DNA of 64,000 nt, from contig NZ_AP029028.1 of NCBI RefSeq assembly GCF_037076565.1, forward strand, positions 1,178,001 to 1,242,000, given 5' to 3'. This document shows positions 53,638 to 63,346 of this stretch, one piece after another. The position numbers and the translations under genes were made by a program. The notes under the pieces are model-generated. The model was not told where the DNA came from. It did no database searches and saw only the letters and a program-made list of their open reading frames with translations. Each line of letters opens with the position of its first letter. Position 1 is the stretch's first letter. Source of the stretch: Herbaspirillum sp. DW155 (GTDB taxonomy: Bacteria > Pseudomonadota > Gammaproteobacteria > Burkholderiales > Burkholderiaceae_D).

Positions 53638-54456
53638 ATGACTACTGCTCATCAAATGGCAAGCCACGCTTCGACCGCACCCCATCACGCCGCTGCGACC
53701 CGGAAGGCCACGCTGGAAGTTTCGCAACTGAACTTCTACTACGGTGGATTCCAGGGGCTCAAGAACATCAACCTGAACATCTACGAAGGCAAGGTCACCG
53801 CCTTCATCGGTCCCTCGGGCTGCGGCAAGTCCACGCTGCTGCGTACCTTCAACCGCATGTATGACCTGTACCCCGGCCAGCGCGCCGAGGGCAAGATCAT
53901 CTATGCCGGCAACAACATCCTCGAACCCGGCCAGGATCTGAACATGCTGCGCGCCAAGGTCGGCATGGTGTTCCAGAAGCCGACGCCGTTCCCCATGTCG
54001 GTGTACGACAACATCGCCTTCGGCATCCGTCTGTATGAAAACCTGCCCAAGGGCGAGATGGACGAGCGCGTCGAATGGGCGCTCAACAAGGCAGCCCTGT
54101 GGGGTGAAGTCAAGGACAAGCTGAACAAGAGCGGCCTGTCGCTCTCCGGCGGCCAGCAACAGCGTCTGTGTATCGCACGCGGCGTGGCGGTGAAGCCGGA
54201 AGTGCTGCTGCTGGATGAACCGACCTCGGCGCTGGACCCGATCTCGACGGCCAAGGTGGAAGAACTGATCGGTGAGCTGAAGAACGATTACACCATCGCC
54301 ATCGTGACCCACAACATGCAACAGGCGGCCCGCTGCTCGGACTACACCGCCTACATGTATCTGGGCGAGCTGGTGGAGTTTGGCGAGACTGACCAGATCT
54401 TCATGAATCCGGTGCGCAAGGAAACCCAAGACTACATAACCGGCCGTTTCGGCTAA
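53638..54456 (+). CDS. pstB: PstB, phosphate ABC transporter ATPase
   Basis: 272 aa. Walker [11 protein letters not shown]-loop [15 protein letters not shown], signature [14 protein letters not shown], Walker [14 protein letters not shown] and the H-loop VTHNM. A His/Ala-rich 28-residue N-terminus precedes the ABC domain. Start at MTTAHQMAS, 17 bases after pstA. In E. coli the PstSCAB-PhoU complex also tells PhoR about external phosphate. Confidence 0.97.
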   Translation: MTTAHQMASHASTAPHHAAATRKATLEVSQLNFYYGGFQGLKNINLNIYEGKVTAFIGPSGCGKSTLLRTFNRMYDLYPGQRAEGKIIYAGNNILEPGQDLNMLRAKVGMVFQKPTPFPMSVYDNIAFGIRLYENLPKGEMDERVEWALNKAALWGEVKDKLNKSGLSLSGGQQQRLCIARGVAVKPEVLLLDEPTSALDPISTAKVEELIGELKNDYTIAIVTHNMQQAARCSDYTAYMYLGELVEFGETDQIFMNPVRKETQDYITGRFG

Positions 54457-54459
54457 AAA

Positions 54460-54577
54460 GGGTACGGCCTGGGCTACTGCGCATCCCGATCTCTGCGCTG
54501 CGATGCTCGCCGTACCTCAGTACGGCTGCGCTTCTCCCGCAGACCTCGGGATTGCTCGCTACGCCCATGCCGCACCC
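54460..54577. repeat. Long imperfect palindrome (REP-like) between pstB and phoU
   Basis: About 118 bases that fold back on themselves. Core GCCGTAC (54509-54515), loop CTCA, GTACGGC (54520-54526). Further out ATCCCGA pairs with TCGGGAT, GGGC (54471-54474) with GCCC (54563-54566), and the ends GGTACGGC/GCCGCACC. It resembles dispersed extragenic palindromes; I found no second copy in this window. Confidence 0.65.
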
Positions 54578-54636
54578 CGAACCGTAGTCATTGCACCGTG
54601 TAAATTATTTATAGAAATTCTTTTTAGGGACGTCAC

Positions 54637-55344
54637 ATGACCGGCGATCATTCCTCCAAACAGTATGACCAGGATCTGGAGCAGATCCGCTCCAAGGTGC
54701 TTGCCATGGGCGGCATGGTGGAACACCAGTTCCAGGACGCGATTGCGGCCTTCCGTAACGGTAACCTCGATATCGCCCACCGCGTGATGAAGGACGATGA
54801 GGCCGTCAATCGCCTGGAAGTCGAACTCGATGACGCCTGCAGCCACCTCATCGTGCGCCGCCAGCCGACCGCCAATGACCTGCGTACCGTCATGGCGACC
54901 ATCAAGATCATCACCGACCTGGAACGTGTGGGCGATGAGGCGACCAAGATCGCGCGTACCGCCATCCACCTGCACAAGCGCGGTATCGGCCTGGTCTCGC
55001 ATTACGAAACCGTGAGCCTGATCGCCGAACAGGCCATGGACCAGCTGCGCAGCGCCCTCGATGCGTTCGCCCGCCTGGATGACCAGCAGGCGCTGGAACT
55101 GATCAAGGCCGATGAACGCATCGACCACGGTTTCCGTTCCATTACCCGCAGCCTCATCACCTTCATGATGGAAGACCCGCGCACCATCTCCGGTTCCATC
55201 GATACCCTGTGGGTGGCCAAGGCCATCGAACGCATCGGCGACCATGCCAAGAACATCGCCGAATACGTGGTCTACGTGGTCGGTGGCAAGGATATCCGCC
55301 ATAGCGACTTCGGTTCGGCCAAGACCACCCAGGAAGAAGACTAA
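54637..55344 (+). CDS. phoU: PhoU, phosphate signalling regulator
   Basis: 235 aa, two PhoU three-helix bundles. Conserved metal-site motifs are MKDDEAVNRLEVELDD and RVGDEATKIARTAI in the first half, with IKADERIDHGF and RIGDHAKNIAEYVVY in the second. PhoU links Pst transport to PhoR and is needed to keep the Pho response off when phosphate is plentiful. The palindrome 54460-54577 separates it from pstB; phoB follows after 89 bases. Confidence 0.96.
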   Translation: MTGDHSSKQYDQDLEQIRSKVLAMGGMVEHQFQDAIAAFRNGNLDIAHRVMKDDEAVNRLEVELDDACSHLIVRRQPTANDLRTVMATIKIITDLERVGDEATKIARTAIHLHKRGIGLVSHYETVSLIAEQAMDQLRSALDAFARLDDQQALELIKADERIDHGFRSITRSLITFMMEDPRTISGSIDTLWVAKAIERIGDHAKNIAEYVVYVVGGKDIRHSDFGSAKTTQEED

Positions 55345-55433
55345 GCACGACGGCGCCGGTGGCGGCGGGCAAGCACCGCCACCACCGGATTGCGGAGGGG
55401 AGACCCGCGATACAGCTCAGAAGCATCACTACC

Positions 55434-56111
<678 letters not shown>

Positions 56112-56201
56112 GATCAAAGACCAAACCAGCCCGCGTCAGTCATAATCAGGACAATTACAAATCCGGCGCGCGGGCGCTTCCCAGAGTTATCTGTCAAATC
56201 A

Positions 56202-57512
56202 ATGAGTCCACAACTTCTGTTCTGGATTCCTGCTGTATTGCGCCTGGTGTTGTGCCTGGCCGGAGCGGGAGTCGTCGGTTTCTTCTTTGGTCCCATCGTC
56301 GGCCTGGTCACCGCAGTACTGGGGGTGGGCGCGATGATGATCACGCACCTGCATTACCTGCTGCGCCTGTCGACCTGGCTGGATGATTCCGGCCAGTCGC
56401 GCCTGCCCGATGGCTGGGGCGCCTGGACCGACGTCTATGCGCGTCTGTACCGCATGCGCCGCGACGACGAAAAGAACCAGGCCGAACTGGCCGAGTGGCT
56501 GGCGCGCTTCCGCCAGGCCATGAGCCTCTTGCCCGATGGCGTGGTGATCATGGATGACGTGCTGTTCCTGGAGTGGTGCAACCCGGCCGCGCAGGCGCAC
56601 CTCGGCCTGAAGCTGGACCGCGACAAGGGCATGCGGGTCACCAACCTGATCCGCAACCCGGCCTTCATCGACTACATCATCCTGGGCCGCTACGAGCAGC
56701 CGCTCACGCTGGCCCTGCACGAGCGCAAGCTGATCATCCAGATCATTCCCTTCGAGAATCGCAGGCAGATCCTGGTCACCCACGACGTCACCGAATCGCA
56801 GCGTATCGACATGATGCGTCGTGATTTCGTGGCCAATGCCTCGCACGAATTGCGCACGCCCCTGACCGTCATCAACGGTTTCCTGGAAATCGCGCTGGCT
56901 CAGCCGAACCTGGATGAGGCCACCCGCATGGCCCACCTCAAGCTCATGACCGAGCAGGGCCAGCGCATGCAGAACCTGATCGACGACATGCTCACGCTGA
57001 CCCGCCTCGAATCGATCGACTATCCCTTGCGCTCCGAAGTGCTGCGCGTGCGTCCCTTGCTGGAACGCATCGCCGAGGAAGGGCGCGCCCTGTCGGCGGG
57101 CAAGCACGACATCCGCCTCATCGTCGACGGGCCCGATCTGAAGGGCAACGCCGACGAACTGCGCAGCGCCTTCACCAACCTCGTCACCAATGCGGTGCGC
57201 TACACCCCGGAAGGCGGCACCATCACCCTGCGCTGGGAGAGCGACGAGCAGGGCGCGCATTTTTCGGTGCAGGATACCGGCATCGGCATCAGCCCCGAGC
57301 ACATCTCGCGTCTGACCGAACGCTTCTACCGCGTCGACAAGAGCCGTTCGCGCGAGACCCAGGGCACCGGCCTGGGCCTGGCCATCGTGCGCCACGTGTT
57401 GCTGCGCCACCATGCCACGCTGGACATCGCCTCGGTCCCCGACCACGGCAGCACCTTTACCGTCAACTTCCCGGCGACCCAGACCATCGCCGATTATGCT
57501 GCGCAGCAATAA
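56202..57512 (+). CDS. phoR: PhoR, phosphate-regulon sensor kinase
   Basis: 436 aa. Two membrane helices at about 7-48 with almost no periplasmic loop, as in E. coli PhoR. A PAS domain (about 100-195, LPDGVVIMDDVLFLEWCNPAAQ) is followed by HisKA (ANASHELRTPLTVINGF, His near 214) and HATPase (NLVTNAVRYTPEGG, DTGIGISPEHISRL, GTGLGLAI). It lies 90 bases after phoB and is followed by a terminator. Confidence 0.96.
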   Translation: MSPQLLFWIPAVLRLVLCLAGAGVVGFFFGPIVGLVTAVLGVGAMMITHLHYLLRLSTWLDDSGQSRLPDGWGAWTDVYARLYRMRRDDEKNQAELAEWLARFRQAMSLLPDGVVIMDDVLFLEWCNPAAQAHLGLKLDRDKGMRVTNLIRNPAFIDYIILGRYEQPLTLALHERKLIIQIIPFENRRQILVTHDVTESQRIDMMRRDFVANASHELRTPLTVINGFLEIALAQPNLDEATRMAHLKLMTEQGQRMQNLIDDMLTLTRLESIDYPLRSEVLRVRPLLERIAEEGRALSAGKHDIRLIVDGPDLKGNADELRSAFTNLVTNAVRYTPEGGTITLRWESDEQGAHFSVQDTGIGISPEHISRLTERFYRVDKSRSRETQGTGLGLAIVRHVLLRHHATLDIASVPDHGSTFTVNFPATQTIADYAAQQ

Positions 57513-57546
57513 ACGCGGTCAGCTCATCCAATGAAATGAAATGAAG

Positions 57547-57570
57547 AGGATGCTTCGGCATCCTTTTTTT
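57547..57570 (+). terminator. Terminator after phoR
   Basis: AGGATGC, tetraloop TTCG, GCATCCT, then T7. Confidence 0.95.
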
Positions 57571-57790
57571 CTCTTTGAATCGGCTGCGAGGGCGTACCAT
57601 GGGGCCGTCATTGCCTATTGTTGCGCTGTCGGGCAAGCCCACCGTTTTGTTGGTGACAGCCCTTCGTCAGGAAAATCCTTATCGCGCCGCAGCGGTATTG
57701 GCCGCATCATGAAGCCAGGCGCCCTATACCGGTTTGCGGTCTGCACCACGGCCCGGTTTGCCCCTCAACCTACCGCGCAAAGAGAAAACG

Positions 57791-59431
57791 ATGAGCTATT
57801 TCGCCGACATGAAGATAGGCCGCCGCCTGGGCCTGGGTTTTGCCGTCATCCTGGCTGCGGCCAGCGTCGTGGTGGCACTTTCGATCTGGCGCCTGCACGG
57901 CATCGCCGAAGCCACCGATGAAATGATGCACGAGCCGCTGACCAAGGAGCGCCTGGTCTCGGACTGGTACCGCACCATCCACACCAGCGTGCGCCGCACC
58001 ACCGCCATTGCCAAGAGCGCCGATCCCAGCCTGGCGACGTTCTTTGCCGCCGATGCCGCCGATGCCAGCCGCATGTCCACCGAGCAGCAGAAAGCCATCG
58101 AGGCTCTGATCGAATCCCCTGAAGAGAAGGCCGTCTTCGCCAGGCTGGGTGAGGTGCGCAAGGATTACATCAAGTACCGCGATGCCATCTCCAAGGCCAA
58201 GGCCGATGGCCAGCCCGAGGAAGCTGCCAAGATCCTGGCGGGGCCCTTTGACGTGGCCGCCAAGGGCTATCTCGATCTGCTGCAGCAGTTGCTCAACCTG
58301 CAGCGCGCCAACATCGACCAGGTGGCCGCCCATATCCAGACCGTCTATCGCGAAAGCCGCAACCTGATGATCGGCCTGGCCGTGCTGCAGGTGTTGCTGG
58401 GCTGGCTGTTTGCCCGCAGCCTGGCATTGGGCATCACGCGTCCGCTCGAACAGGCGGTCACGGTGGCCGAGGCGGTCGCCGCCGGTGACCTGACTACCCG
58501 CGTCGACGAGCGTCTGGCCGCACGCGCTGACGAAACCGGCAAGCTCATGCACGCCCTGCATGCCATGACCCTGAACCTGGCGCGCATCGTCGGCCAGGTG
58601 CGCAGCGGCACCGATGCCATCACCACCGCCTCGCGCGAAATCGCCACCGGCAACCTCGATCTCTCGGCCCGCACTGAACGCCAGGCCGGTGCCCTGGAAG
58701 AAACCGCCTCGGCCATGGAAGAACTGACCTCCACCGTGGCCCAGAACGCCGACAACGCCCGCCAGGCCAACCAGCTGGCCGCTTCCGCCTCGTCGGTGGC
58801 GCAGCAGGGCGGGGAAGTGGTGGCACAGGTCATTTCCACCATGGGCTCGATCAATGAGTCTTCGCGCAAGATCGTCGACATCATCAGCGTCATCGACGGC
58901 ATCGCCTTCCAGACCAACATCCTGGCCTTGAACGCCGCCGTGGAAGCGGCCCGTGCCGGTGAGCAGGGGCGGGGCTTTGCGGTGGTGGCGTCGGAAGTGC
59001 GTTCGCTGGCCCAGCGTTCGGCCTCGGCCGCCAAGGAAATCAAGATCCTGATCGATGATTCGGTGGCCAAGGTCGGCTCCGGCAGCGAACTGGTCGGCCG
59101 CGCCGGCACGACCATGGATGAAGTGGTGTCCAGCGTACGCCACGTCGCCGACATCGTGGCCGAGATCACTGCCGCCAGTAGCGAGCAGAGCGACGGCATC
59201 AGCCAGGTCAACCTGGCCATCACCGACATGGACCAGACCACCCAGCAGAACGCCGCCCTGGTCGAACAGGCCGCTGCCGCTGCCGAATCCATGCAGGATC
59301 AGGCCGCCCGCCTGTCCGAGGTGGTCAGCCAGTTCAAGGTACTGGCCCAGGACCAGATGGCCTATGCCAGTGTCGATGCCGCCAGCCGCGCGCCGGTGGA
59401 CATCACACCGCCACGCCCCGCCTTGCGCTGA
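57791..59431 (+). CDS. Methyl-accepting chemotaxis protein (4HB-type sensor)
   Basis: 546 aa from [10 protein letters not shown]. Membrane helices at about 11-31 and 190-210 bracket a 4HB periplasmic domain ([24 protein letters not shown]). HAMP and a signalling hairpin ([32 protein letters not shown]) follow. It ends PPRPALR, without a CheR pentapeptide. Fourth receptor gene in 18 kb; it lies on the other side of the Pho locus from the first three. The frame extends 19 codons upstream without membrane character. Confidence 0.92.
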   Translation: MSYFADMKIGRRLGLGFAVILAAASVVVALSIWRLHGIAEATDEMMHEPLTKERLVSDWYRTIHTSVRRTTAIAKSADPSLATFFAADAADASRMSTEQQKAIEALIESPEEKAVFARLGEVRKDYIKYRDAISKAKADGQPEEAAKILAGPFDVAAKGYLDLLQQLLNLQRANIDQVAAHIQTVYRESRNLMIGLAVLQVLLGWLFARSLALGITRPLEQAVTVAEAVAAGDLTTRVDERLAARADETGKLMHALHAMTLNLARIVGQVRSGTDAITTASREIATGNLDLSARTERQAGALEETASAMEELTSTVAQNADNARQANQLAASASSVAQQGGEVVAQVISTMGSINESSRKIVDIISVIDGIAFQTNILALNAAVEAARAGEQGRGFAVVASEVRSLAQRSASAAKEIKILIDDSVAKVGSGSELVGRAGTTMDEVVSSVRHVADIVAEITAASSEQSDGISQVNLAITDMDQTTQQNAALVEQAAAAAESMQDQAARLSEVVSQFKVLAQDQMAYASVDAASRAPVDITPPRPALR

Positions 59432-59443
59432 ATCTGACGCCGC

Positions 59444-59479
59444 AAAAAAAGAACCCGCCATTCATTTCCTGGCGGGTTC
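59444..59479 (-). terminator. Bidirectional terminator between chemoreceptor and SDR genes
   Basis: Stem GAACCCGCCA/TGGCGGGTTC with a 9-base loop. Reading on the minus strand it ends in T7 and so serves the sugar-acid operon; on the plus strand it closes the chemoreceptor gene. Confidence 0.85.
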
Positions 59480-59549
59480 CTTGTGTTGGGCAGGCCGCCC
59501 CCACGGGGGCTTGCGGCGCAGATGAAACAATCTGCTTCACCCCGTTCTC

Positions 59550-60302
59550 TCAGTACGTTGCGCGCCCACCCGACAGATCGAACACGGAAGCGGTCGTGAA
59601 GGAATTTTCCTCCGAGACCAGCCACGCCACCATCGCCGCCAGCTCTTCCACCTTCACGAAGCGCGCCCGCGGAATCTTGGAGAGCATGTAGTCGATGTGC
59701 GCCTGGGTGCATTGTTCCAGGATGCGGGTTTGCGCCGCTGCCGGGGTGATGGCGTTGACGGCGATGTTGCGGGTTGCGGTTTCCTTGCCCAGGCTCTTGG
59801 TGAGGGCAATCATGCCGGCCTTGGCGGCGCTGTAGGCCGATGCGGTCGGATTGCCTTCCTTGCCCGCGATGGAAGCGATGTTGACGATGCGCCCGTAGTT
59901 CTGCGCGATCATGCGCCGGACCACCACCTGGTTGACGTAGAAGGCGCCGTTCAGGTCGATGTCGATCACGCGGCGCCATTCTTCCGGCGAATAGTCCGCC
60001 ACCGGATTGTTCTGCCCGGCGATACCGGCGCTGTGCACCAGGATGTCGATGGATTGGGTCAGCTTCTCGGTGGCCTCGATGGCGTGCTGCACGTCGGCCT
60101 GGCTGGCGATGTCGACCTTGATGGTCTCAACGTTGCCCAGCGCTTCCAGTCTGGTGCGCGCTTGCGCCAGCGCCTGTTCGTCCATGTCCCACAGCACCAC
60201 CTTGGCCTTGCCCTGCAGCAGGCGTTCGGCCACGGCGTAGCCGAAGCCTTGCGCACCGCCGGTGATGATGGCGCTGCGGCCCTGGAAATCGTAGTGATTC
60301 AT
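59550..60302 (-). CDS. SDR dehydrogenase, 2-keto-3-deoxy-L-fuconate/rhamnonate type
   Basis: 250-aa SDR with TGGAQGFGYAVAERL, an acidic residue after strand two (VVLWDMDEQ, NAD preference), SAGIAGQN, Ser in NIASIAGKEGNPTASAY and YSAAKAG. IAGQNNPVADYSPEEW and NAITPAAAQTRILEQCT resemble the 2-keto-3-deoxy-L-fuconate dehydrogenases of non-phosphorylative L-fucose/L-rhamnose pathways. The downstream pathway partner, an FAH-family hydrolase, is encoded just upstream in the same operon, which supports the call. Confidence 0.78.
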   Translation of the reverse strand: MNHYDFQGRSAIITGGAQGFGYAVAERLLQGKAKVVLWDMDEQALAQARTRLEALGNVETIKVDIASQADVQHAIEATEKLTQSIDILVHSAGIAGQNNPVADYSPEEWRRVIDIDLNGAFYVNQVVVRRMIAQNYGRIVNIASIAGKEGNPTASAYSAAKAGMIALTKSLGKETATRNIAVNAITPAAAQTRILEQCTQAHIDYMLSKIPRARFVKVEELAAMVAWLVSEENSFTTASVFDLSGGRATY

Positions 60303-60439
60303 CGTGTCTTCTCCTTCCCGGTGTCGGTCATTGGATGGCGCGCACGGCCAGCGTGCGCGCTTCGTCGTTCTTTTGTTTGGGGGAATGCTGCCGCGCTGCC
60401 GTGAGTGCAGCGCGGTGGTGACGCGCAGACCTGAGTGGA

Positions 60440-61285
60440 TCAGGCGTCGAAGGTCTTCTGCTGCTGTTCGCCCAGGCCGTCGATGCCCAGGCGCATGGTC
60501 TGACCGGCGCGCAGGTAGACCGCTTCCGGCTTGACGCCCATGCCCACGCCCGGGGGCGTGCCGGTGGAGATGACGTCGCCCGGCTGCAGGCTCATGAAGC
60601 GCGAGAGGTAGGAAACGATATGCGCCACGCCGAAGATCATGGTGCTGGTGTTACCGTTCTGGTAGCGCTTGCCATCCACTTCCAGCCACATGCCCAGCTT
60701 TTGCGGATCGGCGATTTCGTCGCGGGTCACCAGCCAGGGGCCGATGGGACCGAAGGTATCGCAGCCCTTGCCCTTGTCCCAGGTGCCGCCGCGTTCGATC
60801 TGGTATTCGCGTTCGGAGACGTCGTTGACCACGCAATAGCCGGCCACGTGCGACATCGCATCCTTCTCGTCGATGTAGCTGCCGCCCTTGCCGATGATCA
60901 CGCCCAGTTCGACTTCCCAGTCGGTCTTCTTGGAGCCGCGCGGGATCTTCACGTCGTCGTTGGGTCCGACCACGGCCGACGTCCACTTGTTGAACACCAC
61001 CGGTTCGGCCGGGATGGGCAGGTTGGATTCGGCGGCGTGGTCGGCGTAGTTCAGGCCGATGCAGATGAACTTGCCGATATTGCCGACGCAGGCGCCGATG
61101 CGGGGCGAACCTTCGACGGCCGGCAGGCTTTCCAGGTCCAGCTTGCGCAGTTTGTCCAGCGATGCGTCATCCAGCACGGCACCGTTGACGTCCTTGATGT
61201 AGGCCGACAGGTCGCGGATCTTGCCGGATTGGTCGAGGATGCCGGGCTTTTCCTGCCCTGCCGGGCCGTAACGCAGTAATTTCAT
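60440..61285 (-). CDS. FAH-family hydrolase, 2,4-diketo-3-deoxy-L-fuconate/rhamnonate type
   Basis: 281 aa fumarylacetoacetate-hydrolase fold. Shows ICIGLNYADHAAE, the metal-ligand region DWEVELGVIIGKGG, FGPIGPWLVTRDE and STGTPPGVGMG. Members cleave C-C bonds in diketo acids. Paired with the SDR gene (137-base gap) this fits hydrolysis of 2,4-diketo-3-deoxy sugar acid to pyruvate and lactate. Ureidoglycolate lyase is an alternative label often given to this family. First gene of the operon, behind a GntR-type operator. Confidence 0.78.
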   Translation of the reverse strand: MKLLRYGPAGQEKPGILDQSGKIRDLSAYIKDVNGAVLDDASLDKLRKLDLESLPAVEGSPRIGACVGNIGKFICIGLNYADHAAESNLPIPAEPVVFNKWTSAVVGPNDDVKIPRGSKKTDWEVELGVIIGKGGSYIDEKDAMSHVAGYCVVNDVSEREYQIERGGTWDKGKGCDTFGPIGPWLVTRDEIADPQKLGMWLEVDGKRYQNGNTSTMIFGVAHIVSYLSRFMSLQPGDVISTGTPPGVGMGVKPEAVYLRAGQTMRLGIDGLGEQQQKTFDA

Positions 61286-61400
61286 CGTGGTTCCTTTGGG
61301 AAAGTTATCGTCTCTAGAAGATGCTTGGCGTACTGGTCGCCTGTGAGGGCGGGCGGACGCGGGCTGCTGGGGTTTTGCAAGGTGGGATATTACCAGTTTA

Positions 61401-61415
61401 TTGGTAAGACCAATA
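61401..61415. promoter_or_regulatory. GntR/FadR-type operator
   Basis: ATTGGTAAGACCAAT, a perfect palindrome that fits the FadR-subfamily consensus TNGTNNNACNA. An overlapping inverted repeat TTACCA/TGGTAA (61391-61408) adds a second half-site. It lies 116 bases upstream of the FAH-hydrolase start. The regulator is not in the window. Confidence 0.65.
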
Positions 61416-61462
61416 GGGTGGGGCTGATCTCCTTGCTGGATATCGGCATAGATGTGCTTGAG

Positions 61463-61564
61463 AATTATAAGTTGACAGGTTTAATTATGAGTTGAATTTC
61501 GCCTCAATAAAATCAATAGGTTACGTACGAAACGCGAATGCCGGCCAAGATTTATAAGTTGAAA
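61463..61564. repeat. Candidate TnsB-binding repeats at a Tn7-like transposon end
   Basis: Three copies of a 15-base motif: AATTATAAGTTGACA (61463), AATTATGAGTTGAAT (61483), ATTTATAAGTTGAAA (61550). TGT at 61453-61455, 8 bases before the first copy, could be the transposon terminus. The repeat spacing (20, then 67) is compatible with Tn7-type ends. The other end is not visible, so the terminus and target duplication cannot be confirmed. Confidence 0.5.
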
Positions 61565-62194
61565 ACATCTCTTCGTCGAGAGCAAGAATATTTCGAGAGA
61601 GTGCCTCTTTAGCCTTGGAATTAAAATTCAGAGAGTGCGGCAAGTAGTAAATTTTTGGTAAAAGTACGGCCCAATCACCCTATGTCGACGTCCAAATTCC
61701 ATCTTTCTCGGCTCGTTCATGTTGCGTATTTTTTGTGCATACATGAGGGTCTACCTAATTCATAGAATTTCGCGCAATTTGAGCTTATTTGTGAGCGATC
61801 AAAGCGAAATTTTATCTTCCCGTATTGCATGCAACCCAGATAGGTAAAGGCTTTGCGGCACATTATTGGGCTTAATACAAATTGTATAGATTTCCAATGG
61901 TTTGTTTTATTTTTTGTCGCTAACGTCGGCAAAAAACGAGCTAAATTCGCCCTATTGACACTTAATTCCAGTTAGGGGTAAATTTTATTTGTTGCACAAG
62001 CAGATCAGTTGCGCTAAAGTGCCTCGCCAAATTCAGCGAGAAATATTAAACGCAAGAAATGTTGTCGTTGATCAAGATAAGGAGGTGTTGAAAATTTGAG
62101 AATACAAATTTTCTGTTGAGCAACTACCTGTAAGAATTGTCAATCTGAAACATTGCCAGATTGAATATAAAATTTACAGCTGCTCCAGAAAACG

Positions 62195-62218
62195 AAAAAC
62201 CGACCCGGAGGTCGGCTT
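62195..62218 (-). terminator. Minus-strand terminator in the transposon end
   Basis: On the minus strand AAGCCGACC, loop, GGTCGGTTTTT. It implies a short minus-strand transcript upstream of it, the best candidate being the Cys-rich frame at 62243-62329. Confidence 0.75.
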
Positions 62219-62242
62219 CTCGAAAAGCACAGCAAGACTGGT

Positions 62243-62329
62243 TCAGTAGCAATTGGCGTTGCAGCTGAACTTGCCATAGCAGATACAAATACACAGTCGT
62301 ATTCTGCCCTCTCTGCCGCTTTTCGTCAA
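62243..62329 (-). CDS. Possible Cys-rich micropeptide (28 aa)
   Basis: Starting from TTG at 62329 the frame encodes 28 residues whose C-terminal half is CICICYGKFSCNANCY, five Cys and three aromatic residues. It stops 25 bases before a good terminator on the same strand. No in-frame ATG and no clear ribosome-binding site; an upstream 10-codon frame (MYRRGKPKAA) ends in TGA overlapping the TTG, so coupling is possible. Low confidence; it may be chance. Confidence 0.25.
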   Translation of the reverse strand: MTKSGREGRIRLCICICYGKFSCNANCY

Positions 62330-62398
62330 GCCGCTTTTGGTTTCCCACGTCTATACATTTTTGAAACTGGCTGTTAGGCCTAGTTTTAGGGGAATCGT

Positions 62399-63346
62399 AT
62401 GTCCAACGAAAAGAATCATTATGGAAATAGCAATCCTCTGACAAAGCGGGCGAACCCGCGCGATCCTATTCGGATTCAGCAGCGAGCGCTGGAACAAGCA
62501 CGTGGCCTTGGCGTAGGTAGCGACTACGAGCCGTTTATACAGATTGAACGGCATGGTTTCTCCAGCCACGGTCGTTCCCATGTCTGGTCAGATCCGTTGA
62601 ATACATCGATCGTTGGTCATGTGCTTAGCGACCTAGAGCGATGTGTGTTAATTCATGCTTCGTCGCTTAAGGGGGCCATAGTACGGACTCAATACCCTAT
62701 GTGGCGGGTGGGAGTCGAGCCCGAATTTGCGGAGTGTGTGTTCGACGGCGAGTCTCTAGACTTGGGCACTGTTCGTGTCGCTAATGAGCTGGGCGTCAAG
62801 CCGCCGCGCACGCGCGGCCAAGACATCGTACTAACGCTGGACTTGCTGCTCAAGATCCCGGGCAAGGGTACTTGGGCAGTGTATGTCAAGTATTGCAAGG
62901 ATGTGCCGCGCCCAGGTTCTCGCCAAGACCAACTACTCCAGATTACACGAGAATACTGGCGCCTCCGGAACGTTGATCTGCTTATCATCACTGAGGTCGA
63001 GGCTAAGGACTCGGCAACCATGCGTTGGTTGAACTGGGCTTCTTCAATTCGGGGGAGCTACGCCCCTGGTTCTGATGAATTTCTGCTTTCGGTTGTGGAT
63101 TTGCTCATTTTAAAAACCGACTCCCACGCGCCTATGAATGAGCGCATCGCCTGCCTGGATGTTCCCGCCGATCGAGTGATTCACGCGCTGAAGTATGCCA
63201 TTTGGGTGGGATACATTTGGGTAGATTTTCAGCGCTGGGATTGGCCGTGTCTCGCAGATCCATGGACCATCGAGCTGGCATCCAGGTCGAGAAAGCTGGC
63301 TAGCGCGAACTGTTTCTCCTTTATCGTTGCCGGGGGAGAATCATGA
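62399..63346 (+). CDS. tnsA: TnsA-like transposon endonuclease
   Basis: 315 aa. The N-terminal domain resembles TnsA, the restriction-endonuclease-fold subunit that cuts the 5' ends of Tn7: Glu80 (SDLERCV), RTQYPMW, Asp148 (VLTLDLLL), and Lys164 (WAVYVKYCKD) match the E63/D114/K132 set; the position of Gln130 is Tyr here. The helix LLQITREYWRLRNVDLLIITE follows, as in the family. AGGGGA precedes the ATG. Atypical, lower GC and codon use than upstream genes. It overlaps tnsB by four bases (ATGA). Confidence 0.82.
   Translation: MSNEKNHYGNSNPLTKRANPRDPIRIQQRALEQARGLGVGSDYEPFIQIERHGFSSHGRSHVWSDPLNTSIVGHVLSDLERCVLIHASSLKGAIVRTQYPMWRVGVEPEFAECVFDGESLDLGTVRVANELGVKPPRTRGQDIVLTLDLLLKIPGKGTWAVYVKYCKDVPRPGSRQDQLLQITREYWRLRNVDLLIITEVEAKDSATMRWLNWASSIRGSYAPGSDEFLLSVVDLLILKTDSHAPMNERIACLDVPADRVIHALKYAIWVGYIWVDFQRWDWPCLADPWTIELASRSRKLASANCFSFIVAGGES

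Larger units (their letters stand above)
61286..62398. other. Promoter region, chromosome-transposon junction and AT-rich transposon end
   Basis: 61286-61440 is GC-rich and holds the promoter/operator of the sugar-acid operon. From about 61440 the DNA becomes strongly AT-rich and codon bias disappears. Contents: three related 15-base repeats (61463-61564), an inverted repeat GAAAATTTG/CAAATTTTC (62090-62098, 62105-62113), and a minus-strand Cys-rich short reading frame (62243-62329) with its terminator. A 71-codon minus-strand frame at 61717-61932 has no recognisable product and is not called. Confidence 0.6.

Noticed and set aside
61463..61564. Possible CRISPR-like repeats
   Set aside because: Only three short copies at uneven spacing (20 and 67 bases), diverging in sequence; they fit transposon-end protein sites better.
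61717..61932. 71-codon minus-strand frame
   Set aside because: AT-rich DNA, no ribosome-binding site, no recognisable domain.
62124..62444. 106-codon minus-strand frame in the transposon end
   Set aside because: It would read straight through a strong rho-independent terminator on its own strand (62195-62218) and overlaps the tnsA start; the product is not recognisable.
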